A model generated the notes under the pieces. That model was given only the letters and a program-made list of their open reading frames with translations, made no database searches and was not told the origin of the DNA. A DNA stretch of 64,000 bases, from positions 310,001 to 374,000 of the forward strand of contig JBMNLP010000001.1 of assembly GCA_050952845.1 (NCBI GenBank), given 5' to 3'. Shown here in pieces: positions 27,005 through 35,391 of this stretch. Both the position numbers and the translations under genes were made by a program. Source of the stretch: JAGVSV01 sp050952845. GTDB taxonomy: Bacteria > Bacillota > Clostridia > Christensenellales > Aristaeellaceae. Within the stretch, counting starts at the first letter, position 1, and each line of letters starts with the position of its first letter.

Positions 27005-27700
27005 GTGGCGAAGACGATACTGCTTGTTGATGACGAGCCGTTGATCATCAAAGGTCTGAAATATACGCTGGAAAAGGATGGCTATGAAACGGTGGTGGCT
27101 GCCGACGGCGAGGAGGCCCTCGCCAAGTTTCAGCAGCACCCGGTGGACTTGATTCTGCTGGACGTGATGCTGCCCAAGATGGACGGTATCGCCGTTTGCC
27201 AGCGCATCCGTGAGACGAGCAACGTGCCCATCATCATGCTGACCGCCAAAGGCGAGGACATCGACAAAATCCTCGGGCTGGAATACGGCGCGGATGACTA
27301 TATGACCAAGCCTTTCAACATCTTGGAGGTCAAAGCCCGCATCAAAACCATCCTGCGCCGTGTGGGCAGCACCGCGGGCGCTGAAGAACCCAGGGTGCAG
27401 CGGGTGCGCAACCTCGAGGTGAACAGCGTCAATCGCTCCGTGATGCTCGGCGGCGAGGAAGTGCGCCTGACCGCCAAGGAGTTTGACCTGCTGCTGCTGT
27501 TTGTCAACAACCGGGGCAGGGTGTTCAGCCGGGAAGAAATGCTGGATTCGGTTTGGAAGAACGACTACAACGGCGATGCCCGCACCGTGGATGTGCACAT
27601 CCGCCGCCTACGGGAGAAGATCGAACAAAACCCGACGCAGCCTGAGTTTATATTCACCAAATGGGGAGTGGGGTACTATTTCACCGATCGTGACGAATAA
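27005..27700 (+). CDS. Response regulator, OmpR/PhoB family
   Basis: A 231-residue DNA-binding regulator. The receiver domain has the acidic pair in VDDEP, phospho-acceptor Asp53 in LLDVMLP, Thr in LTAKGED and Lys in YMTKPF; a winged-helix domain follows (TAKEFDLLLLF to WGVGYYF). I favour GTG 27005, giving MAKTILLVDDEP, because AGGAAGG (26988-26994) is ten bases upstream of it but only one base from ATG 26996. Confidence 0.95.
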   Translation: MAKTILLVDDEPLIIKGLKYTLEKDGYETVVAADGEEALAKFQQHPVDLILLDVMLPKMDGIAVCQRIRETSNVPIIMLTAKGEDIDKILGLEYGADDYMTKPFNILEVKARIKTILRRVGSTAGAEEPRVQRVRNLEVNSVNRSVMLGGEEVRLTAKEFDLLLLFVNNRGRVFSREEMLDSVWKNDYNGDARTVDVHIRRLREKIEQNPTQPEFIFTKWGVGYYFTDRDE

Positions 27701-29150
27701 CCCGCTTGCCAGTATGCGCTGGAAGGTGCTGCTGGCTTTTTTGCTGATTATCGGCCTTTCCTTTGCCGTTACGGCGGGCACGCTGACCAACATGCTCAGA
27801 AGCTACCTGTTTGAGCAAAAGATCGCGTCCGACCGCGCAGGCGTGGAAAAATGGGCGGTGCAAGCCGCTCCTTTTTTATACGCCGCGGACACCGGCACCC
27901 TCAGCGCGAAAATGGCCGAAGCAGGCCGCGAGCTGGGCGGCAGGATGCTCGTGCTGGACAAAGACGCCAAGGTGCAGACCGACACCTTTTACGAAGCCAA
28001 CGGCAGGCGGCTGGATTATCCCGAGGTGGCCAGCATCTTAATGGGTGGCATTGCAGCGGACCATGGCATCTATTCGTTGTCCAGCGGCGAGAAGGCGAGC
28101 GTTCCCCAATTGCTGCGCTTTGGTGCGTCGGACGACTGGGTCAGCTACAGCACGGCGGGCGTGGTGCACGCATCGGATGTCATCGGCGTCATCCTGCTGG
28201 TGACATCGGCCCGGGAGATGATGCATAGCATGCAGGGCATGCAGGACAACACCGTGCTGATGTTCGCGGTGGTCGCCTCCACGGCTATCCTGGCCGGTAT
28301 GTTGTTTTCGCGCATCATCACCCGGCCCGTTGTCGAGCTGACGAGCGTTATCCGCCGGATGGCCAGGGGCGATTTTGCCGCCCGCGTGCCCGAGCGCGGG
28401 TCGGGCGAGCTGCGCCAGCTGGCGGTGGCTTTCAACAGCATGAGCGAAAAGCTGGAAACGCTGGATGACGCGCGCAACATGTTCATATCCAACGCCAGCC
28501 ACGAGCTGAAAACGCCGCTGGCGACCATGAAGATCATGATCGAATCGCTGGTGTACCAGCCCGAAATGGAGCAGGAGCTGCGCACGGAGTTTTTATCCGA
28601 TGTCAACACCGAGATCGACCGGCTCAGCGCCATCGTGTCGGACCTGCTGACGCTGGTGCAGGCCGACGCGCACTCCATGAAGTTAGAGCGCGAGAAAATG
28701 AGCCTGGCGGCCATCGTTAAGGAGGCATCGCACCGCCTGCAGCCGCTGGTAGATCAAAAACAGCAGCAGCTGGCCCTGTCGCTGTTGGACAGCTGCGACA
28801 TGTACGCTGACCGGGTCAAGCTGCAGCAGGTGGTGTACAATCTCATGGAAAATGCCGTGAAATACACCCAGGACGGCGGAAAAATCAACGTCACCCTGGC
28901 CAGGGCGGGGCGGGATGCCGTGTTGACCGTGGCGGACAACGGCCCCGGCATCCCGGCGGAGCATCTCAGCCATGTGTTTGACCGCTTCTACCGCGTGGAC
29001 CGCGCGCGCAGCCGGGAAAGCGGCGGCACAGGGCTGGGCCTGTCCATCGCCCGGGAAATCGTCAGCCTGCACGGAGGCCAGATCCGCGCCGAAAGCGAGG
29101 AGGACGAAGGCACCACGTTCGTGCTGGAATTGCCGTTGAATAAAGGGTAA
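27690..29150 (+). CDS. Sensor histidine kinase, PhoR/WalK-like
   Basis: A membrane histidine kinase of about 486 residues. It has a first helix near residues 10-30, an extracytoplasmic sensor domain of about 160 residues, a second helix (about 190-212), HAMP, HisKA with His271 in SNASHELKTPL, and HATPase with NLMENAVKYT, DNGPGIP and GGTGLGLSI. The start is uncertain: GTG 27690 overlaps the regulator stop and suggests coupling; ATG 27714 would remove eight residues. Partner of the regulator upstream. Confidence 0.93.
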   Translation: MTNNPLASMRWKVLLAFLLIIGLSFAVTAGTLTNMLRSYLFEQKIASDRAGVEKWAVQAAPFLYAADTGTLSAKMAEAGRELGGRMLVLDKDAKVQTDTFYEANGRRLDYPEVASILMGGIAADHGIYSLSSGEKASVPQLLRFGASDDWVSYSTAGVVHASDVIGVILLVTSAREMMHSMQGMQDNTVLMFAVVASTAILAGMLFSRIITRPVVELTSVIRRMARGDFAARVPERGSGELRQLAVAFNSMSEKLETLDDARNMFISNASHELKTPLATMKIMIESLVYQPEMEQELRTEFLSDVNTEIDRLSAIVSDLLTLVQADAHSMKLEREKMSLAAIVKEASHRLQPLVDQKQQQLALSLLDSCDMYADRVKLQQVVYNLMENAVKYTQDGGKINVTLARAGRDAVLTVADNGPGIPAEHLSHVFDRFYRVDRARSRESGGTGLGLSIAREIVSLHGGQIRAESEEDEGTTFVLELPLNKG

Positions 29151-29189
29151 CAAATAACATCGCGCCGGATTTCATACATGAGTGTTTTT

Positions 29190-29350
29190 AGAGCAAATTA
29201 CGCCATCGTGGCGCACAAAGCAGCGCAGGATTTTTGTCTCTGGCAAGGAGCGTGAACGCAGGCGTAGCAGCGCTACGTCAAGTGAACAGCGACATAGCCA
29301 GAGGCAAAAAGACAAGTCTGCGACTGCGACATGATAAGTAAATTTGCTCT
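29190..29350. repeat. 161-bp imperfect palindromic element
   Basis: The ends are inverted repeats, AGAGCAAATTAC (29190-29201) and GTAAATTTGCTCT (29338-29350). Nested inside are TTTTTGTCTCTGGC (29231-29244) pairing with GCCAGAGGCAAAAA (29297-29310) and a central hairpin CGTAGC/GCTACG (29263-29277). No open frame. The layered symmetry resembles a MITE or a REP-type intergenic repeat that folds into one long hairpin. It lies between two convergent transcription units. Confidence 0.75.
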
Positions 29351-29366
29351 ATATCAATCTGTATTC

Positions 29367-29405
29367 AAAAGCCGCCCACGCGGTTTGGTTGCTGCGTAGG
29401 CGGCT
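29367..29405 (-). terminator. Intrinsic terminator of the sugar transporter operon
   Basis: On the minus strand AGCCGCC plus ACGC pair with GCGT plus GGCGGCT (plus-strand arms 29370-29381 and 29394-29405), followed by TTTTG. It lies 22 bp beyond the stop of the binding protein. Confidence 0.8.
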
Positions 29406-29426
29406 GATCTGGTTAATCAAACTCTC

Positions 29427-31100
29427 TTACTCATAGTTGCCTGCAAGCTCCATTGCGGCTGTCCAGGTGGCTTGATTGTAAGCCATAATCTCCTCCAGCC
29501 CCAGCTCGTTGGCGGTAGCGATCATTTCGGCTACGATGGTGTTAAATTCTTCATCATTTTCCGCATATACAGCCAGCCAGCTCTGGGTTTTAACCACGTC
29601 GCCGATTTGGGTGGCGATGATCTGCATATCGTCAGGCAGCGGACCAATCAGCTTGGTTGCCAGGGGCACCGTGGTGTAGTTGCCGTCAGCCAGCACCTTG
29701 TCGATGGCGCGGTCATACCCCGTCACAGCGGTCCAGTCGGCTTGCAGCTTGGTGATTTGGGGAACATAGGTGTCCCACTCCCCGCTGGCGATGATGGAGC
29801 CATACAGCTCGCTGATTGTGCCTGTTGAAAGCGGCGTGGAGTTGATGACGCTCAGCCCATCGCCGATTTTACCGCCTTCATCCAACGTCAGCGTTCCGTC
29901 ACTACGAACCAGGTAGCCTTTTTCTGTGATATAAGGCTTGCCGTCCTCGCCGATATCCCAGGTTTCGCCCTGCGGGCCGTTAGCCAACACGAATACTTTG
30001 TCCGGGTTGCACATGAAATCGAGGTATTCAATGCAGCGGTCAATGTGGGGGCTCTTTGCGCTGATGGCCCATGACCATCCGGAGCCGACAGGACTGGACG
30101 CAAACAACGGCACCCTGGCTTCGGTGGGGATGACAACGTTAAAGCCGGTGGGCTCGTCGGCGTTGACGCGGTCAGCGGTGTTGTAGTTGCCCACAGCCCA
30201 GCTCCACCAGGCGAACAACAGCCTGCCGGCGGCAGCCTTCTCCAGCGCCGTGTTCCAGGTTTGTGTCATGGAGTCTGGGTCAAGGAGGCCCATCTGGTTG
30301 GCAGTGTAGAACCATTTCAAGCCTTCGATGTAGCCTGAGCCTTCCTCCAGCCCATTGCCCAGCTCGTTGGTGCCGTAATCCAGCGTTGCGAAGGGGAGTT
30401 TGCCGCCCAGCTGATCGCCGCTGTCGATGCCCATCAGCATCGATACTTGAGTGGCATTTTGCATGTTGTAGCTATCCCAATCGTTCCACGCAGTGATGGC
30501 GTATACTTTTTGGCCATCTTCGTTGGTGGGGTTGAGATCCTGCATGGCTTTAAGCACATCCAGATAGTCCCACACGGTTTTGATTTCGGGCATGCCGATT
30601 TTTTTATACAGGTCCCAGCGCAGGGAGGTGCTGAAGTTTAACATGGACGCTACAGGGCGAGGTCCCACGTCGTTGGACAGGCTATAGCATACGCCGTCCC
30701 CCGATACGTTCTGGGCATAATATTCCATGGCGCTTTTCAGATATTTCTGTGCATTGGGCATTTTGTCGGCATGGTCATCCAGGTTTACCAGCATGTTGGC
30801 ACGAATGGCATTGACAAGGTGCGTTTCCCCTTCGAATATGACGATGTCGGGCAGCGCGTCTGCTGCCAGCAGCGCTTGCATCTGCATGTCATCGTTGTCG
30901 CCGGAGGGGATCAGTTCCACGGTGATGCCAAGCTCGCTCTTGAGGTAGTTGGTCCACCAGGTGTTCTCCATCAGCCCGGAAACGTTGGCAGGCATGCTGA
31001 ACATGGTGATTGTAATGTGGGGACGGTCTTCGGCGGCAAGGCTGGCTGTAAAGGTCAGTAGCATAGCCAACGCCATCAACAGAGACAAGGTTTTTTTCAT
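29427..31100 (-). CDS. Sugar ABC transporter substrate-binding protein (LplA-like)
   Basis: A 557-residue extracellular solute-binding protein. A Sec signal peptide (positive MKK, hydrophobic core, cleavage near SLAAE) lacks the lipobox Cys. The mature part contains ADALPDIVIFEG, typical of the large LplA/YtcQ class for oligosaccharides. It follows two permease genes on the same strand with a 55-bp gap; no ATPase is nearby, so a shared MsmX-type ATPase is expected (family knowledge). Confidence 0.9.
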   Translation of the reverse strand: MKKTLSLLMALAMLLTFTASLAAEDRPHITITMFSMPANVSGLMENTWWTNYLKSELGITVELIPSGDNDDMQMQALLAADALPDIVIFEGETHLVNAIRANMLVNLDDHADKMPNAQKYLKSAMEYYAQNVSGDGVCYSLSNDVGPRPVASMLNFSTSLRWDLYKKIGMPEIKTVWDYLDVLKAMQDLNPTNEDGQKVYAITAWNDWDSYNMQNATQVSMLMGIDSGDQLGGKLPFATLDYGTNELGNGLEEGSGYIEGLKWFYTANQMGLLDPDSMTQTWNTALEKAAAGRLLFAWWSWAVGNYNTADRVNADEPTGFNVVIPTEARVPLFASSPVGSGWSWAISAKSPHIDRCIEYLDFMCNPDKVFVLANGPQGETWDIGEDGKPYITEKGYLVRSDGTLTLDEGGKIGDGLSVINSTPLSTGTISELYGSIIASGEWDTYVPQITKLQADWTAVTGYDRAIDKVLADGNYTTVPLATKLIGPLPDDMQIIATQIGDVVKTQSWLAVYAENDEEFNTIVAEMIATANELGLEEIMAYNQATWTAAMELAGNYE

Positions 31101-31155
31101 AAGATTTCCTCCTTTATTGTCAGCGGCAGTGCCGCAATAATAACGTGACGGGCGT

Positions 31156-32085
31156 TCATCCCTTCACGGCACCGATCATGATGCCTTTGATAAAGAATTT
31201 CTGAAAAAATGGATAGACGCACAGCACCGGTAGTACGACCACAATGGTGATGGTCATCCGAACCGATGTGGCGGTCAGCATTTGGCTCAGGTCCATGGTG
31301 GCAGCCATGGCGGGGTTGGAACGGATCAGCGATGCGACGGAATCAGCCTCGGTCAGGTATTGGTATAACAGGTATTGAAGGGTGTACAGCTTGCTTGTTT
31401 TCATTAGAAACAGCGTATCGGTGAATGCATTCCATTGGTTAACAGCAGTGAACACCGCGATGGTGGCTAACATGGCTTTGCTTAGGGGAAAGATGATGCG
31501 GAAAAAGCGCGTCAGGTAACCTGCGCCATCGATTTGCGCCGACTCCCCCAGCGATGCTGGGATGCTTTCCACATAGGTCTTATACAGAATCATGTAAAAT
31601 GGGGACACAATACCTGGGATGATATATGCCAGAAAGTTGTTGAGCAGCCCTAGGTTTTTCATGTTGATAAACCATGGGATCAGTCCAGCGTTGAAGTACA
31701 TGGTGATCACGACAAATCGGTACCAGAACTTATGCATCCAGTATTCCCGGCGCGACATCGCATAGCCCAGGAACATGGTGCCCAGCAATGTCAACGCTGT
31801 GCCAAGAAATGTGCGTGAGACGGAGATGAATGCCGCTTGGCTCAACCCGCTGAGTTTCAGCACTTCTGCATAATTGCCCCAGTGGATACCCTTGGGCACC
31901 AGCATGATTTGCCCACGGGTAACCAGCTGGTTATCAGAGATGGTATTGATAAAAATATAGTAGAAGGGAAACACACAGATCAGTGTAAACAGCGTAAAAA
32001 CCACGTAAATCATTACATCAGTGGCGATAGAGGCGCTGTTCGTGTTGATTTTGTTACGGCGTTTGCGTTTGAATGAAGTTTTCAT
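31156..32085 (-). CDS. Sugar ABC transporter permease, LplC/YtcP type
   Basis: A 309-residue inner-membrane permease. A basic N-terminus is followed by a helix starting near residue 24, then PFYYIFINTISDNQLVTRG typical of this class, and the EAA loop SIPASLGESAQIDGAGY that contacts the ATPase. Its start overlaps the upstream permease stop by 4 bp, so the two are coupled. Confidence 0.95.
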   Translation of the reverse strand: MKTSFKRKRRNKINTNSASIATDVMIYVVFTLFTLICVFPFYYIFINTISDNQLVTRGQIMLVPKGIHWGNYAEVLKLSGLSQAAFISVSRTFLGTALTLLGTMFLGYAMSRREYWMHKFWYRFVVITMYFNAGLIPWFINMKNLGLLNNFLAYIIPGIVSPFYMILYKTYVESIPASLGESAQIDGAGYLTRFFRIIFPLSKAMLATIAVFTAVNQWNAFTDTLFLMKTSKLYTLQYLLYQYLTEADSVASLIRSNPAMAATMDLSQMLTATSVRMTITIVVVLPVLCVYPFFQKFFIKGIMIGAVKG

Positions 32086-33005
32086 AGAATGCTCTCCCCC
32101 CGGATGGATTTGGAGGACACGTTCGCGAATGTCAGCAACGCCAGTGATACGATTGATTTGAGCATGCTGACGGCGGTTGCGTAGGGTATCTGGTTGCCGG
32201 CAAGGCCTTGGTTGTATACATACAGGTCGAGCACCTCGATGGATGCCTTGTTCATGGGGTTGGAAAATACGTAGTATTGCTCCAGTCCGCTGTTGATGAT
32301 GTTTGCGATGGACAACAGCAGCAGGACAAAATACGTTGGCAGCAAACCCGGTATTTCGATATGAAGGATGATGTTCCAGCGTCCAGCACCATCAACGCGG
32401 GCAGCTTCGTACAGCTCCTGGTCGATGCCGGCAAGCGCCGCCAGGTACATTACCGCGTTCCACCCCAGAGATTTCCATGTACTGTATGCCCACATGGTCA
32501 GCCAGACGTTGTTTTTACTAGCGAGAAAATTGATCTCCTGATCGATCCACCCCAGGTTCATCAGCATCCGGTTGACAAAGCCATCGCCTATGGAGAACAT
32601 GGCGTACGCCACAGAATAAACCAGCACCCAGCTGATGAAGTTGGGCAGCGTGGTCAGCGTCTGCACAACGCGCCGGTATTTCTGCGAGCGCATTTCGTAT
32701 AGCATAATCGCGAACACCATGGGCAGTGGCGATGTTAAGATGCCCAGGAAACTCATGCCCAGGGTGTTTTTCATGACACGGGTGATGTCGCGCAATTTAT
32801 ACGCACTGTTGAATATCGATGTAAAGTATTTAAGTCCTGCAAAAGGCGTGTCGGCAAGCTTCATCCCCGCGCGGTAATCATAGAACGCATAGCTCCATCC
32901 AAAAAGAGGCAGGTATGAAAAGACAAACACCAGCACCAGCAAGGGAACTGTCAGCAGGAATAATCTGAACCCCGGTTGATCAAAAACGCTCTTCTTGTTT
33001 TTCAT
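32082..33005 (-). CDS. Sugar ABC transporter permease, LplB/YteP type
   Basis: A 307-residue permease, first gene of the minus-strand operon. The N-terminal FLLTVPLLVLVFVFSYLP helix, the GLKYF segment and the EAA loop DQELYEAARVDGAGRWNII are characteristic. The order LplB-LplC-binding protein is the usual one. The substrate is unknown; the divergent fucosidase suggests a fucosylated oligosaccharide (inference). Confidence 0.95.
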   Translation of the reverse strand: MKNKKSVFDQPGFRLFLLTVPLLVLVFVFSYLPLFGWSYAFYDYRAGMKLADTPFAGLKYFTSIFNSAYKLRDITRVMKNTLGMSFLGILTSPLPMVFAIMLYEMRSQKYRRVVQTLTTLPNFISWVLVYSVAYAMFSIGDGFVNRMLMNLGWIDQEINFLASKNNVWLTMWAYSTWKSLGWNAVMYLAALAGIDQELYEAARVDGAGRWNIILHIEIPGLLPTYFVLLLLSIANIINSGLEQYYVFSNPMNKASIEVLDLYVYNQGLAGNQIPYATAVSMLKSIVSLALLTFANVSSKSIRGESIL

Positions 33006-33029
33006 TGATCATCATCACCATCTCTCAGG

Positions 33030-33057
33030 TATAATGATATCATAATTCATTATAACA
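33030..33057 (-). promoter_or_regulatory. Extended -10 promoter overlapped by a palindromic operator
   Basis: On the minus strand TGTTATAAT (33057-33049) is an extended -10. The same bases form half of an inverted repeat, TATAATGA (33030-33037) and TCATTATA (33047-33054), separated by nine bases. A repressor bound here would block the -10 of the sugar transporter operon. No regulator gene is adjacent. Confidence 0.55.
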
Positions 33058-33088
33058 GGCAACGCTCGTTCATTTAAAAACTCGCGCG

Positions 33089-33117
33089 TTGACAAATACA
33101 AGCAGAAAACGTAAGCT
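33089..33117 (+). promoter_or_regulatory. Putative promoter of the fucosidase gene
   Basis: A perfect TTGACA (33089-33094), 17 bp, TAAGCT (33112-33117). The -10 is weak. It fires away from the sugar transporter promoter, about 86 bp before the start codon. Confidence 0.45.
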
Positions 33118-33202
33118 TGGCTTAACAAACCGGCAGAGCATGCGGGGTGCTGGGGCTGTGCGCGCAGCCTGATGTCGGGTATGGATGGACGGAGGAATCA
33201 AC

Positions 33203-34642
33203 ATGAACAAACTGGAATGGCTTCACCACATTGAGAAGATCATCGCGCAAGGGCCGTACAGGGCGGCGATGAAATCGCTCAGGGCATATCAAGCGCCTGC
33301 GTGGTATGAAAACGGAAAGTTCGGTATCTTCATTCACTGGGGGCCTTACTGTGTGCCGGCATTTGACAACGAATGGTACCCCCGCAACATGTATCAGCCC
33401 GGGCACAAGGTGTATGAGCACCATGTGAAGACATACGGGCCGCACAAGCAATTCGGCTACAAGGATTTTATCCCCATGTTCAAAGCCGAGCATTTTGACG
33501 CGGAGGATTGGGCGAAGCTGTTCGAGGAGGCCGGCGCCAGGTTTGTCGTGCCGGTAGCAGAGCACCACGATGGCTTTCAGATGTACAGGAGCGCGCTGTG
33601 CCGCTGGAACGCCTTTGAAATGGGGCCGCAGCGGGATATCTGCGGCGAGCTGGCGCAGGCTGTCCGCGCCAGGGGCATGGTGTTCGGTGCGTCCAGCCAT
33701 CGGGCAGAGCATTACTGGTTCATGGATGGCGTGCATAAGTTTGACAGCGACTATGCGCCTGAGTACGAGGACTTTTACGGCCCGGCGGAGCCTGCGCCGG
33801 AGAACTGGTCTGACTATATGGATGCACCGCCCACGGCGGACCATATGGATGACTGGCTGATCCGCACCTGCGAGCTGGTGGACCTGTACCGCCCGCAGCT
33901 GATATGGTTCGACTGGTGGATCAACCACATGGCATTCCGCCCGTACCTGGAGAAGTTTGCGGCATATTATTACAACCGCGGCGCTGAATGGGGCCTGGAA
34001 GTGGCGATCAACCACAAGTTCACCGCCTACGATAAGGGCTGCGCCGTGTTTGACGTCGAGCGCGGCCAGCTCACAGAGGGAGCCGACCTGCTGTGGCAGA
34101 ACGACACGTCTGTCAGCAAGAACTCCTGGGGCTATATCGAAGGGCATGATTACAAGCAGGTCATCGACATCCTGTGCGACCTGTGCGATATTGTGGCTAA
34201 AAACGGGGCATTGCTGCTGAACATCGGCCCCAGGGCGGACGGGACCATTCCGGAAACCGAGCGCAGCATGCTCAGGGATATCGGCGCCTGGCTGAAGGAA
34301 AACGGCGAGGCCATCTACCACACCAGGCCCTGGCGCGTGTATGGCGAAGGCCCCACCCAGGTACCGGAAGGTGCGTTTACCGATACGCAGCGCGACGCCT
34401 TCACCGGCGCCGATATCCGCTACACCGCCAAGGATGGCGCGCTGTATGCCATGGTGCTGGGCAAGCCGGAAAAGGGCTGTTTGGTGTTGACGCAGGTAAA
34501 GGCGGAGGATGGGTACCGTGCTGTAACCACACTGGACGGGCAAGCGCTAACAGCATCGCAGCAGGCGGACGGTCTGCATGTGACGCTGCCTGAAGCGTTC
34601 CTGGGCAAGGCGTTGCCCTTGGTGATCAAGCTGGTCAAGTAG
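33203..34642 (+). CDS. Alpha-L-fucosidase, GH29
   Basis: A 479-residue glycoside hydrolase that removes alpha-fucose. Start at ATG 33203 with GGAGG seven bases upstream. GH29 landmarks: FGIFIHWGPYCVPAF near residue 40, EWYPRNMY, the VPVAEHHDGF strand, and the likely nucleophile Asp237 in LIWFDWW. No signal peptide, so it acts inside the cell, consistent with import by the divergent transporter. The C-terminal beta domain ends around residue 479. Confidence 0.95.
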   Translation: MNKLEWLHHIEKIIAQGPYRAAMKSLRAYQAPAWYENGKFGIFIHWGPYCVPAFDNEWYPRNMYQPGHKVYEHHVKTYGPHKQFGYKDFIPMFKAEHFDAEDWAKLFEEAGARFVVPVAEHHDGFQMYRSALCRWNAFEMGPQRDICGELAQAVRARGMVFGASSHRAEHYWFMDGVHKFDSDYAPEYEDFYGPAEPAPENWSDYMDAPPTADHMDDWLIRTCELVDLYRPQLIWFDWWINHMAFRPYLEKFAAYYYNRGAEWGLEVAINHKFTAYDKGCAVFDVERGQLTEGADLLWQNDTSVSKNSWGYIEGHDYKQVIDILCDLCDIVAKNGALLLNIGPRADGTIPETERSMLRDIGAWLKENGEAIYHTRPWRVYGEGPTQVPEGAFTDTQRDAFTGADIRYTAKDGALYAMVLGKPEKGCLVLTQVKAEDGYRAVTTLDGQALTASQQADGLHVTLPEAFLGKALPLVIKLVK

Positions 34643-34662
34643 TTTCAAAAACAAAACCTCTA

Positions 34663-35016
34663 TTACGTTGTTTCTCTGCTGTCATCCGGCAGGTAATGGA
34701 TTAGCTTTTCCGTGCCTGCCGTTGGGTTTTTCCAGCGGCAGGCTGCCATATCGACCCGCCCGTCGGGCAGAAAGGCTACGCCCTCGGCTTCCAGCATGGC
34801 CCTGCGCAGGGCGGCGTAGCCGCCGCCCGCAATGGTGCCGTCGGCTTTGACCACCCGCTGCCAGGGCAGATGGTCCGGGCAGACGCGCAGCGCCCAGCCC
34901 ACCTGGCGGGCCCAGCGCGCATTGCCCAGCGCGCGGGCAATCTGCCCGTAGGAGGCCACTTTGCCCCGGGGGATCTGCCCGACCAGGCGGTACACCTGCT
35001 CAAAAAACGGCTGCAT
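34663..35016 (-). CDS. Alkyltransferase-like (ATL) DNA-repair protein
   Basis: A 117-residue protein with the MGMT DNA-binding domain (RGKVASYGQIARALGNA, then the arginine-finger region). The alkyl-acceptor motif Pro-Cys-His-Arg is replaced by Pro51-Trp52-Gln-Arg, the mark of ATL proteins, which bind O6-alkylguanine without removing it and recruit nucleotide-excision repair. The His is also changed to Gln, which is less common. It converges on the fucosidase gene. Confidence 0.88.
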   Translation of the reverse strand: MQPFFEQVYRLVGQIPRGKVASYGQIARALGNARWARQVGWALRVCPDHLPWQRVVKADGTIAGGGYAALRRAMLEAEGVAFLPDGRVDMAACRWKNPTAGTEKLIHYLPDDSRETT

Positions 35017-35109
35017 AGGTTTCCTTTCCTGATTTAATCAGAAGAGCTTGGGTGTTCGGCGGCATGACTACATTCAAATGATACACCACCACGGTGGAAA
35101 GAAGGACGA

Positions 35110-35376
35110 ATGGACGAGCAAGGCATCCTGCAACAGGTGTTTTTTCAGCGCTGGCGGGAGGTGTTCAATGGCGTCCTGGCAGGATACGGCGGCGTGACCG
35201 CGCTGACCACTGCCGAGCGGGAAGCCGTACCGATGATGTTTGTCGTGATCGAGGTCATCTTCACGGCTTTCTTTTCAGGAAAAGGTATGATGGATGCAGC
35301 GCGGAGTGGTGTCGATATGACCAACTGGCTGTACAACAACCGCAGCGTGTTGCGGCAGATCGTTGCCGGCAGATAA
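35110..35376 (+). pseudogene. Possible C-terminal remnant of a phosphotransferase-family kinase
   Basis: An 88-residue open frame. The pattern GYGGVTALTTAEREAVPMMF followed by hydrophobic helices and MTNWLYNN resembles the C-terminal helical end of aminoglycoside/homoserine-type kinases (APH family), and no N-terminal kinase lobe is encoded upstream. A weak AAGGA precedes ATG 35110, so it may still be translated. The resemblance is by eye only; a small genuine protein is the alternative. Confidence 0.4.
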
Positions 35377-35391
35377 GGCGATGGTAAAACT

